7,106 bases of DNA from Kiritimatiellales bacterium (lineage in GTDB: Bacteria; Verrucomicrobiota; Kiritimatiellia; Kiritimatiellales; Pontiellaceae). The stretch lies in NCBI GenBank assembly GCA_013042165.1, contig JABDQT010000252.1, positions 1 through 7,106 of the forward strand, given 5' to 3'. Shown here one piece after another: positions 1 to 5,552 of the stretch. A program made the position numbers and the translations under genes. The notes beneath the pieces are model-generated. The model made no database searches. It had not been told where the DNA came from and saw nothing but the letters and a program-made list of their open reading frames with translations. Numbering within the stretch: the stretch's first letter is position 1; the number at the start of each line of letters is the position of its first letter.

Positions 1-181
1 TTCCGGGAGTTAATTTTTCGTAGTGCCATCCGTCCTCTTGAGGTGGAAGCATGGAAACCCCATAAATTTCCAGTCGATTCGTTTGGTTTGTTATTTCGGT
101 AAGATTTAGATCGTTAGCCATACATCCACATATCGAAACAAGGCTGAAGGCGACAAGAATCAGCTGAGTTTTTATTTTCAT
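1..181 (-). CDS. Unrecognised lipoprotein, N-terminal part only
   Basis: Sixty codons are visible before the gene leaves the window. The product starts MKIKTQLILVAFSLVSICGC, which has a short basic N-terminus, a hydrophobic stretch (about residues 6-17) and Cys20 in an ICGC context. That resembles a lipobox, though Cys at position -2 is not standard. A mature lipoprotein anchored to a membrane is therefore inferred. After the cysteine comes a polar segment, then a GVSMLPPQEDGW stretch, a Pro-Pro/Gly-Trp pattern seen in some uncharacterised secreted proteins. The start is supported by a GGGAG-type ribosome binding site about 10 bases upstream on the minus strand. It is transcribed in the same direction as the transport string but lies about 460 bases beyond larE with hairpins between, so it is probably a separate unit. 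No function can be assigned. Confidence 0.6.
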   Translation of the reverse strand, partial: MKIKTQLILVAFSLVSICGCMANDLNLTEITNQTNRLEIYGVSMLPPQEDGWHYEKLTPG

Positions 182-241
182 TTTTTTATTCTCCCGACAG
201 TGTCATCCATGGAAGGTATTGCCACTCCACTTTGTTTCGCT

Positions 242-303
242 CCCCGCCTTTGCGGGGCTCTGCCGCAAGCTCGAGTCCATCGATGCCCGTTATGGGGTGG
301 ACT
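242..303. other. Two stem-loops upstream of the lipoprotein gene
   Basis: Stem-loop 1 is CCCCGC (242-247) pairing with GCGGGG (252-257) around a CTTT loop. Stem-loop 2 is AGTCCA (274-279) with TGGACT (298-303), with an inner CCC (286-288)/GGG (294-296) pair around GTTAT. On the minus strand both would lie in the 5' leader of the lipoprotein mRNA if transcription starts above position 303. Neither is followed by a T-run, so an intrinsic terminator is not supported. A regulatory leader role is only a possibility. Confidence 0.3.
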
Positions 304-427
304 AGGCGACGTGAACAGAAACGCCTGACAGCATATTAAGGATGTGAATGTGGAATGCAAGCGGTGGCTCAATGCTATAACGTCAGATAGGCGAGTGACT
401 TAAGCGGAGAGCAAATACACAAAAACT

Positions 428-450
428 GTAGCCGCGATCCGCGATCGCGG
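428..450 (+). repeat. REP-like element A (GTAG + hairpin)
   Basis: GTAG at 428-431 is followed at once by an 8-base perfect stem, CCGCGATC (432-439) with GATCGCGG (443-450), around a 3-base loop. A GTAG tetranucleotide 5' of a hairpin is the hallmark of REP sequences mobilised by REP-associated tyrosine transposases (RAYT, IS200/IS605-like). It faces element B, giving an outward-GTAG pair like a BIME. No transposase gene is in the window. Confidence 0.55.
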
Positions 451-457
451 AATTTCA

Positions 458-481
458 GCGAGGTCTTGGTCCTCGCCCTAC
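458..481 (-). repeat. REP-like element B (GTAG + hairpin)
   Basis: Read on the minus strand, GTAG is followed by one G, then GCGAGG, a 7-base loop and CCTCGC (stem arms at 471-476 and 458-463). It lies 7 bases from element A in the opposite orientation, so the two GTAG motifs mark the outer ends of the pair. The stem sequence differs from the other copies while the shape is kept. Confidence 0.55.
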
Positions 482-539
482 AATAAAGATCAGACGATCA
501 GGGTGCCCTTACAATCCTCTAGAACAAGCCCAAAACTCC

Positions 540-563
540 GCCGTGTGAGGGCACACGGCCTAC
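540..563 (-). repeat. REP-like element C (GTAG + hairpin)
   Basis: On the minus strand GTAG (563-560) is followed by an 8-base perfect stem, GCCGTGTG with CACACGGC (arms at 552-559 and 540-547), around a 4-base loop. It is oriented opposite to element D, with the two GTAG motifs facing each other across 28 bases. Confidence 0.6.
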
Positions 564-591
564 AGAATGCGGCATTTCCGAGGAAATACAT

Positions 592-615
592 GTAGGCCCG
601 GTCCCCTGACCGGGC
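592..615 (+). repeat. REP-like element D (GTAG + hairpin), just past larE
   Basis: GTAG (592-595) is followed by an 8-base perfect stem, GCCCGGTC (596-603) with GACCGGGC (608-615), around a CCCT loop. It lies 23 bases beyond the larE stop codon. The transcript of the transport string would therefore fold this GC-rich hairpin soon after its last gene. There is no U-run after it, so it is not a classic intrinsic terminator, but 3'-end protection or partial termination is plausible as for other REPs. Confidence 0.6.
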
Positions 616-638
616 TCAGAAAGGATTTTGGATGGGTT

Positions 639-1430
639 CTACGCGCTCGAGCCCATGGTATAGCCGCATAGGTCGAGGGTGACGAACCGGTAGCCAAGTT
701 GCTTGATCGCATCAGTCAGCTCGAGACGTTCGGTCATGATCTTTTCGAAATCGCCTTCTTCGATCTCGATGCGACAGAGGTTTTCGTGATGCCGCACGCG
801 GTACTGGGTATACCCCCGCGCGCGCAGGATGGCTTCCGCCTTTTCGACCTGCGTCATTGCTTCCAGCTCAATGCGAGTACCGGTGGGAAAACGGGAGCCG
901 AGGCAGGCGAACGAAGCTTTTTCGGCGGTAGGCAGGCCGCGCCGCTCGCTCAGGATGCGAATCTCCTTTTTGAACAATTCCGCATTCTGCAGCGGTGCAA
1001 CGACGCAGTGATTGGCAGCGGCCTGCGTGCCAGGGCGAATATCGCCCTTGTCATCCTCGATGGCACCATGCGCGAGCACGACATCGTCAAATTCGGACAG
1101 AATGGTTTCCATTTTCGTGAACAGCTCGTTTTTGCAGTGGAAGCAGCGATCGCCCTTGTTTTCAAGATAGTCCGGATTCAGGTGTTCGCTGGTCTGGATA
1201 ACGCGCAGGTTCCAGCCGCGACCGTTTGCCAGATCGATGGCCTGTTGCAGCTCCTCACGCGGAATGGAGGGTGAATCGGCAATCACCATCAGGGCATTTT
1301 GTCCTAAAGCTTCGTGCGCGCAGTCGGCGAGATAGGAGGAGTCGACCCCGCCGGAATAGGCTACGGCGAGTGATCCATAGGATTTCAATTCATCGAGCAG
1401 CACCTGCTCTTTTTGGTCTATAGTTTTCAT
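639..1430 (-). CDS. larE: LarE-type ATP-dependent sulfur transferase, three-cysteine form
   Basis: LarE activates the carboxylates of the pyridinium precursor with ATP and adds sulfur, a step in making the nickel-pincer nucleotide (NPN) cofactor of lactate racemase and relatives. The product (263 aa from the chosen start) has a PP-loop ATP pyrophosphatase motif SGGVDSS (26-32), a DDKGDIRPG stretch (126-134) and the family segment CLGSRFPTG (176-184). Cys96 and Cys99 (RCFHCK) plus Cys176 match the three-cysteine class, which holds an iron-sulfur cluster instead of sacrificing a single cysteine. The start is uncertain. MKT at 1430 fits the family length, but no ribosome binding site precedes it; ATG at 1439 or 1493 or TTG at 1505 are in-frame alternatives. 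It follows the permease after about 100 bases. A TATTAT box (1480-1485, minus) without a good -35 partner could be a private promoter. Partner genes larB and larC are not in the window. Confidence 0.9.
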   Translation of the reverse strand: MKTIDQKEQVLLDELKSYGSLAVAYSGGVDSSYLADCAHEALGQNALMVIADSPSIPREELQQAIDLANGRGWNLRVIQTSEHLNPDYLENKGDRCFHCKNELFTKMETILSEFDDVVLAHGAIEDDKGDIRPGTQAAANHCVVAPLQNAELFKKEIRILSERRGLPTAEKASFACLGSRFPTGTRIELEAMTQVEKAEAILRARGYTQYRVRHHENLCRIEIEEGDFEKIMTERLELTDAIKQLGYRFVTLDLCGYTMGSSA

Positions 1431-1531
1431 GCGGCGCATAGTAGACGAAAGTCGAGGGAGCGGGAAGCTCTGTTCAGAAATAATAGCATGCATTGGCGAA
1501 TCCAAAACGAAGCTGGAAACTCCGTCGATGC

Positions 1532-2509
1532 CTATAGCTCAAGATTGCTTTTACGGTTGAGCAGGAGCCAGATGAAGAAGGGGCCGCCGAGCAGGGCGGT
1601 GATGATGCCTACCGGGATTTCCGCCGGCGCAATCAGGGTGCGGGACAGTGTGTCGCACAAGGCCAGAAAGAGCCCGCCAAACAGAAGCGAGGCCGGGGTA
1701 AGATAGCGGTGGTCCGCGCCGACGAGCAGGCGGCAGATGTGCGGCGACATCATACCGACGAATCCAATGGGCCCGCATACCGCCACCACGCCGCCGACCA
1801 TCAGGGAGGCCGCCAGGAATATCAGCTTCTTCACGAGCCCGACATTCACGCCGCGGCTGATGGCGATGTCCTCGCCCACCATGAACAGATTCATTTCGCG
1901 GTGGAGGAACGCGAGAAGCAGTCCGCCGATGCCCAGAAACGGCAGCAGGTTGGCCAGCTTGCCGAAATCCGCCGTTGTAAAGGTGCCCATCATCCAGTGA
2001 ATGATGCGGAACGAATGGGTGAGCCCGCTGATGTACTGAATAAAGAGAATCAGGCTGGAAAAGAAGAAGCTGATGGCGATGCCGGCCAGCAGCAGAGTGG
2101 GTGTGGAGAAGCCGCCCTTGAGCCGGGTCAGCCCATAGACCAGCAGGACGGATAGAAGGGCTCCGGCAAATGCCGCCAGCGAAGTGCCGGATATGCCCGC
2201 GAAGCTAAATGCCCATCCCAGCCGGATAAAGATCGATGCGCCGAGGGCCGCCCCGCTGGAGACGCCCAGAGTAAAAGGTGTAGCCAGCGGATTGCGGAAC
2301 AGGGCCTGAAACGACATACCGCTGAGCGCCAGCATGGCGCCCGCCGTAAATGCACACAGGACGCGCGGAATGCGAATGTTCAGCAGGATTTCATGTTCCT
2401 GACCGAGGGCGGTATAGGGAATATATGCCATGCCGAACAGCGGGCTGAGTGCGAGCACCAGCAGGGCGAGCATGAGAAGGATCACCATCGGCAGGATCGG
2501 TTTTTTCAT
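1532..2509 (-). CDS. FecCD/BtuC-family ABC transporter permease
   Basis: This is the inner-membrane channel of a binding-protein-dependent importer for corrinoids, siderophores, haem or similar chelates. The 325-residue product is the usual length for the family and very hydrophobic, with about nine or ten membrane segments. Recognisable family stretches are RIPRVLCAFTAGAMLALSG (about 48-66) followed by the FRNPLATPFTLGVSSGA segment, then GPIGFVGMMSPHICRLL in the region that contacts the ATPase, and the C-terminal AEIPVGIITALLGGPFFIWLL. Its ATG overlaps the ATPase stop by four bases (ATGA), with a strong GGAGGT ribosome binding site 5 bases upstream inside the ATPase gene. Translational coupling and equal production with the ATPase are likely. 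Two copies would pair with two ATPases. The exact substrate cannot be read from this sequence. Confidence 0.92.
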   Translation of the reverse strand: MKKPILPMVILLMLALLVLALSPLFGMAYIPYTALGQEHEILLNIRIPRVLCAFTAGAMLALSGMSFQALFRNPLATPFTLGVSSGAALGASIFIRLGWAFSFAGISGTSLAAFAGALLSVLLVYGLTRLKGGFSTPTLLLAGIAISFFFSSLILFIQYISGLTHSFRIIHWMMGTFTTADFGKLANLLPFLGIGGLLLAFLHREMNLFMVGEDIAISRGVNVGLVKKLIFLAASLMVGGVVAVCGPIGFVGMMSPHICRLLVGADHRYLTPASLLFGGLFLALCDTLSRTLIAPAEIPVGIITALLGGPFFIWLLLNRKSNLEL

Positions 2510-3294
2510 AGCGCACCTCCCGCCGCGACAAGGGGAAGAGTGCGATCGGAAGACGGAGTGATTGAAAATTCCGTGTCGTAGATGTTCTGCAGCACGTCGG
2601 CTTTGGCAATGTCTTCCGGGGTCCCCTGGCAGACCATGCGGCCATCTTTGATCCCATAGATGCGGTCGCTGCAGGCCGTGGCCGTATTCACATCGTGATG
2701 CACGGCCAAAACAGTAATTCCATGCTCCCGGCAGGCCGAAGTAAGGATGGCGGCCACATTGGCCTGATGCCGATAGTCCAAAAAAGTAGAAGGTTCGTCC
2801 AGCAGCAGAAGCGATGCACCCTGTGCGAGAGCCGCGGCGATAAAGGTCATCTGTCGCTCGCCGCCACTGAGCGAGTTCATCGTACGCTGCCGAAAGGGAA
2901 CGAGGTCGGTACGCTCCAGGGCGGCATCGACTGCGCGATGGTCCTCGGGTTGCATGGTCGTGAAGGCGGAAAGATGCGGATAGCGCCCTGTGGCAACAAA
3001 CTCCTCGACGGTCAGTGGATTGGTGCGCCCCTCGGCCTGCGGGACATAGCTCATCAGTCTGGCCAGTTCCTTATTTTTGTATTCGGATAATAATTTTTCC
3101 CGAATGCGAAGCGTGCCCTGCCAGGTACTGTATATTCCTGCAATGCACTTAATCAGGGTGGTTTTGCCCGCACCGTTGGGGCCAATGATTGAAACATACT
3201 CGCCCGCAGCAATATCCATCGAGATGTCTTTCAGGATTTCATTTCCCGAAAGTTCGATGCTGAGGCTCTTAACCTGGATGATCGGTATGGACAT
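2506..3294 (-). CDS. BtuD/FecE-family ABC transporter ATPase
   Basis: This is the cytoplasmic ATP-hydrolysing subunit that powers the neighbouring permease. The 262-residue product carries every ABC landmark: Walker A GPNGAGKTT (38-46), Q-loop Gln86 (YVPQ), signature LSGGE (142-146), Walker B LLLLDEP (162-168), D-loop FLD (171-173) and switch His200 (VHHD). After the signature the sequence is RQMTFIAAALAQ, where RQRVLIARALAQ is more usual; this is a mild variation. The start ATG at 3294 is 10 bases past the stop of the GxxExxY gene and has no ribosome binding site in front of it, because the end of the inserted cassette occupies that place. Its translation may depend on ribosomes arriving from the gene before it. 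The last four bases overlap the permease start. Confidence 0.93.
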   Translation of the reverse strand: MSIPIIQVKSLSIELSGNEILKDISMDIAAGEYVSIIGPNGAGKTTLIKCIAGIYSTWQGTLRIREKLLSEYKNKELARLMSYVPQAEGRTNPLTVEEFVATGRYPHLSAFTTMQPEDHRAVDAALERTDLVPFRQRTMNSLSGGERQMTFIAAALAQGASLLLLDEPSTFLDYRHQANVAAILTSACREHGITVLAVHHDVNTATACSDRIYGIKDGRMVCQGTPEDIAKADVLQNIYDTEFSITPSSDRTLPLVAAGGAL

Positions 3295-3296
3295 AT

Positions 3297-3326
3297 AGGC
3301 AGAATTATTTAGAGGCAGAATTATTC
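3297..3326 (+). repeat. Left terminal repeat: two AGGCAGAATTATT units, 16-base period
   Basis: Unit 1 begins at 3297 and unit 2 at 3313, both reading AGGCAGAATTATT. The pair is the inverted counterpart of 4073-4101. On the minus strand it encodes the final residues (NNSASK) and the TAA stop of the GxxExxY gene, and it ends two bases before the ATPase ATG. Confidence 0.85.
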
Positions 3327-4075
3327 AAGCTGCAAAACTCGATATTATTATGGTTAAAGTTGATCCAGAGGAGTTCACTAAAATGCGAACGCGTTAAATA
3401 TTTCTGTAGGTTATGTCTGAGGTTGTTTTTTCTCTTCTCTAAACCGGAGATGTGAAGGATTGATTCATCGGATAAAGAAATGAATCGCTTATGTTCGTTC
3501 TCCAAAGGGGTTGCGAGAAAATGGCAAAGAGCTTCCTTGTAGAGGTTGATAGATAAATAGGCGCCCCATTTAGACAGTAGATCCTCTGTGATTGCGAAAA
3601 CGCTTTGGCCCTGCTCAGTTGCCGGTTTCCAGTCGATCGTTTCTGTTGAATAGGTCATCCTGCACTCATGATGCAGAGTCGTGGAGATAAATCGCCACGT
3701 CAGGGAGTCCGGTTTAAAATTAATAATCTTTCCATGCTGGGTATTGCTGAGAAACAAATAATTAAGTGTCTGAGCTTCATGGTGATTGGAAATGGCTGAT
3801 GTGGTCTTTAGTTCGTAAATGCTTCCGTTAACAAGGATGTCGATAAAATAGGTTTTACTAAAGCCGTTGTGGCTAACGGTAATGGGGACTTCTTCGACAG
3901 CATCAAGTCCCAGTGTCCTGCACCGCAATGCAAGTTCACTTTGGTATTCCTTCTCATCCCAAAGGTTCCCCATTTCAGTATGCAGCCCGAAAGCTTGTCC
4001 CATGACTTGATAGTCCAGCTTATGAAACTTATCTTGCGGCAACGGAACAGGCAGCTGTCCATGCTTTATATCCAT
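3305..4075 (-). CDS. GxxExxY-family protein (PD-(D/E)xK-like), long form
   Basis: The N-terminal half (about 20-130) matches the GxxExxY/PDDEXK_3 family, which has a PD-(D/E)xK nuclease-like fold and no established function. In the naming motif EMGNLWDEKEY (34-44), Glu41 and Tyr44 are kept and an upstream Gly36 is present, but the named glycine position is Leu38. A plausible catalytic set is intact: Asp79 (YFIDILV), Glu88 and Lys90 (YELK). At 256 residues it is about twice the common short form. The extra C-terminal half contains LYKEALCHF and ends in WINFNHNNIEFCSL, a likely strand pair, and I cannot name this domain. The ATG at 4075 shares one base with the binding-protein stop (TAATG), with GGAGG 7 bases upstream. 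It does not belong functionally to an ABC importer. It occupies an AT-richer cassette with inverted ends, so recent acquisition is likely. Confidence 0.85.
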   Translation of the reverse strand: MDIKHGQLPVPLPQDKFHKLDYQVMGQAFGLHTEMGNLWDEKEYQSELALRCRTLGLDAVEEVPITVSHNGFSKTYFIDILVNGSIYELKTTSAISNHHEAQTLNYLFLSNTQHGKIINFKPDSLTWRFISTTLHHECRMTYSTETIDWKPATEQGQSVFAITEDLLSKWGAYLSINLYKEALCHFLATPLENEHKRFISLSDESILHISGLEKRKNNLRHNLQKYLTRSHFSELLWINFNHNNIEFCSLNNSASK

Positions 4076-4087
4076 TATTCTGCCTCC
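4073..4087 (-). promoter_or_regulatory. Stop/ribosome-binding/start module inside the right repeat
   Basis: On the minus strand GGAGG (4087-4083) lies 7 bases before TAATG, in which the binding-protein stop TAA and the GxxExxY start ATG share one base. This is the classical arrangement for termination-reinitiation. All of it is made of repeat sequence, so the cassette carries its own means of being translated after insertion into a transcribed gene. Confidence 0.6.
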
Positions 4088-4101
4088 AAATTATTCTGCC
4101 T
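4073..4101 (-). repeat. Right terminal repeat: two AGGCAGAATAAT units, 16-base period
   Basis: Read on the minus strand, units start at 4101 and 4085, each AGGCAGAATAAT, separated so that the period is 16 bases as at the left end. The pair encodes the binding protein's last residues (RQNNLEAE) and stop, and it carries the ribosome binding site and start codon of the GxxExxY gene. Confidence 0.85.
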
Positions 4102-4947
4102 GAAAATCTCCGAGAAATCTTCGAGGATCTGGATGAAGCGGGGGCCGGGAATGCAAACGTAATCATTGGTCAGGATGTGGATGCGGTTGTTTTCGACCGC
4201 ACTGATCGACGAATACTCCATCCATGCTTCCCGCAGATTGTTCACATTGTTCTGTTCCGGTGCCAGTACGATGATGATATCCGGATTCAGCCGCAAAACA
4301 GCTTCTTTTGACAGAATGGAATAGGGCAGCTTTCCGGTCACGACATTCACTCCGCCCGCCAGCTCAATCAGCTCGTTGTGGATGCATTCGCTTCCGAAAG
4401 CATGAATCTGATCGATGGTAGTTCCAGGGCTTCCTCCGAATATGATCAACACGCGGGGGGCGGTTTGCCTGTCCGTTTTCATCGCCGATATGCGGCCCTT
4501 GAGTCGCGCTAGCAGCTCGTCCGCTTCCCGTTCGGCCCCGCAGGCAAGCCCGATGCTCCGTATCGTATTGAGAATATCGGCAATATAATAGCTTCCCGTT
4601 TGCAGATAAGGAATGCCCAGCCTTTTCAATCGCGCTATTTCGGCATCATATTCCTCGTGCAGAATCACCAGATCGGGCTGCAACGAAACGATGGCCTCGA
4701 AGTTGAATTGCCCAAAGCCGCCAATCCGCGGAATCTTTTTTGCGGCGTCCGGATAGGTACAGAAGGTCGTCGCTCCGACCAGTTTATCACCCAGTCCCAG
4801 CGCATATATGGTTTCGGTTATATTGGGTGCCATCGAAACAATACGTTCCGGTTCGGCACCGCCGTGCTCGAGCGGTAAAACCTCTCCACAGCCAAGCAGA
4901 GAGCAGAAGACCATCAAAAGCACACATTGTTGCAGCAGGATTTTCAT
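4075..4947 (-). CDS. BtuF/FecB-type periplasmic binding lipoprotein
   Basis: This protein captures the ligand outside the inner membrane and delivers it to the permease. The 290-residue product starts with a lipoprotein signal peptide whose lipobox LLGC ends at Cys20, so it is probably membrane-anchored. The mature part is a PF01497-type fold: ERIVSMAPNITETIYALG (34-51), VGATTFCTYPDAAKKIPRIGG, then FEAIVSLQPDLVIL in lobe one, and LSKEAVLRLNPDIIIVLAP plus CIPGPRF in lobe two. The CTYP...IGG...FEAI...PDLV pattern resembles corrinoid and iron-chelate binders, and the ligand cannot be fixed further. ATG overlaps the tonB stop by four bases (ATGA). The last eight residues and stop derive from the cassette repeat, so the native C-terminus has been replaced, apparently beyond the folded domain. 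Confidence 0.92.
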   Translation of the reverse strand: MKILLQQCVLLMVFCSLLGCGEVLPLEHGGAEPERIVSMAPNITETIYALGLGDKLVGATTFCTYPDAAKKIPRIGGFGQFNFEAIVSLQPDLVILHEEYDAEIARLKRLGIPYLQTGSYYIADILNTIRSIGLACGAEREADELLARLKGRISAMKTDRQTAPRVLIIFGGSPGTTIDQIHAFGSECIHNELIELAGGVNVVTGKLPYSILSKEAVLRLNPDIIIVLAPEQNNVNNLREAWMEYSSISAVENNRIHILTNDYVCIPGPRFIQILEDFSEIFRQNNLEAE

Positions 4948-5552
4948 TGGGTGAGTTCGAATACGAAGGGTTGCGTCAGGATGGAGTCGACATCGCGGCC
5001 TCGGCTTGTTGCGGGCTGATAGGCCGCTTCCTTCGCGGAATTTACAGCGGCCTCGTCGAGTCGCCGGTAACCACTGGATTCAATCACTTTCACACCGCCG
5101 GCCTTTCCGTTGGCCAGTACTTCGATTGCAAGGATTACGGTTCCCTCTTCGCCGCGCCGCCGGGATACACGCGGATAGGGGGGCATGGTCGCACCCGGAA
5201 GGCTCTCCGCGGATATGATGCCCTGATCTTCGGTCAGATGGGTTATGTGTTCCTCTGCTGCCGCTACAGCAGTTGACGCTATCGAGGTATCGGATTCCGG
5301 AAGCGTTTCTTGAATCGATCTTTCAGGGATGATGTTTTCCGGGTGCGATACGGTTTGCCGCTCTTCCGGCGAGGCTGCCGCGCGGGTCATGGAGGGCAGC
5401 AGGGTAAGATGAACCACCGTCCGGCCGGGTTCCTGCATCGATCTCGGCGGACTGTACATCGCTTTCGTATACAACGCACCAACGTGTACGGCAATGGACA
5501 GCGCAATGCCCGTGAGTAAAGGGGCGTTGATTATGGATTTTCCTTTTTGCAC
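4944..5552 (-). CDS. tonB: TonB-family energy transducer
   Basis: TonB spans the periplasm and passes proton-motive energy from ExbB-ExbD to outer-membrane receptors. The 202-residue product has an N-terminal anchor (about 11-28) containing Ser19-x3-His23, the SxxxH signature by which TonB responds to ExbB/ExbD. A C-terminal TonB domain (124-202) begins PPYPRVSRRRGEEGTV and includes VKVIESSGYRRLDEAAVNSAKEAAYQPA. The linker between them (about 29-123) has scattered prolines but not the dense Pro-Lys/Pro-Glu repeats of enterobacterial TonB, so it may be more flexible or shorter. The start is a GTG at 5552, overlapping the exbD end by 22 bases. It is chosen because no ATG exists before the membrane anchor and an AGGAAG lies about 10 bases upstream. 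Confidence 0.9.
   Translation of the reverse strand: MQKGKSIINAPLLTGIALSIAVHVGALYTKAMYSPPRSMQEPGRTVVHLTLLPSMTRAAASPEERQTVSHPENIIPERSIQETLPESDTSIASTAVAAAEEHITHLTEDQGIISAESLPGATMPPYPRVSRRRGEEGTVILAIEVLANGKAGGVKVIESSGYRRLDEAAVNSAKEAAYQPATSRGRDVDSILTQPFVFELTQ

Larger units (their letters stand above)
182..638. other. Intergenic region without a convincing gene
   Basis: This stretch of about 457 bases lies between the left-edge lipoprotein gene and the 3' end of larE. The short open frames here have poor composition and no family resemblance, so I treat it as non-coding. It holds two stem-loops near the lipoprotein gene (242-303) and four GTAG-led hairpins (428-615). The middle part, about 305-425, shows only a weak imperfect inverted match (CGCCTGAC near 322 against GTCAGATAGGCG near 382). 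No clear promoter for the lipoprotein gene could be picked out. Confidence 0.6.
3297..4101 (-). mobile_element. GxxExxY cassette bounded by double inverted repeats
   Basis: The 805-base segment contains exactly one gene and is bounded by inverted repeats matching at 25 of 28 positions. It is visibly AT-richer than its neighbours: two 60-base rows inside (3481-3540, 3721-3780) count to 45% and 33% GC, against 62% for a row in the permease (1801-1860). It splits a transporter operon between the binding-protein and ATPase genes, which are normally adjacent. Both ends of the gene, the last codons of the binding protein and the GxxExxY start and stop signals are formed from repeat sequence. No target-site duplication and no transposase are seen. 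That it is or was mobile is inferred from the boundaries, composition and context. Confidence 0.6.

Noticed and set aside
200..240. Shared CTTCCATGG string upstream of both the lipoprotein gene (minus) and the glycerate kinase gene (near 6605, plus)
   Set aside because: Nine exact bases containing a palindrome are expected by chance in 7 kb, and positions relative to the starts do not agree.
242..257. Intrinsic terminator at the CCCCGC/GCGGGG hairpin
   Set aside because: There is no T-run on either side in either direction, and it sits upstream of a gene start instead of after a gene end.
178..372. A 64-codon minus-strand open frame whose stop overlaps the lipoprotein ATG
   Set aside because: Composition is Arg/Pro/Ser-rich and erratic, it covers both stem-loops, there is no ribosome binding site or family resemblance, and the ATGA overlap arises simply from ATG followed by AAA.
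230..395. Possible integron attC site (GTTATGG at 289-295, CTATAAC near 375-381, hairpin between)
   Set aside because: The two core-like motifs are in the wrong order to bound one folded site, no matching complementary core is found at the proper distance, and there is no integrase or cassette array.
699..1274. A 191-codon plus-strand open frame opposite larE
   Set aside because: It is the antisense shadow of a clearly conserved gene with a full PP-loop and family motifs, and shows no recognisable domain of its own.
3297..4101. Restriction-modification or CRISPR-type defence locus around the nuclease-fold gene
   Set aside because: There is no methyltransferase, no cas gene and no spacer array; the only repeats are the two terminal pairs, and the neighbours are transporter subunits.
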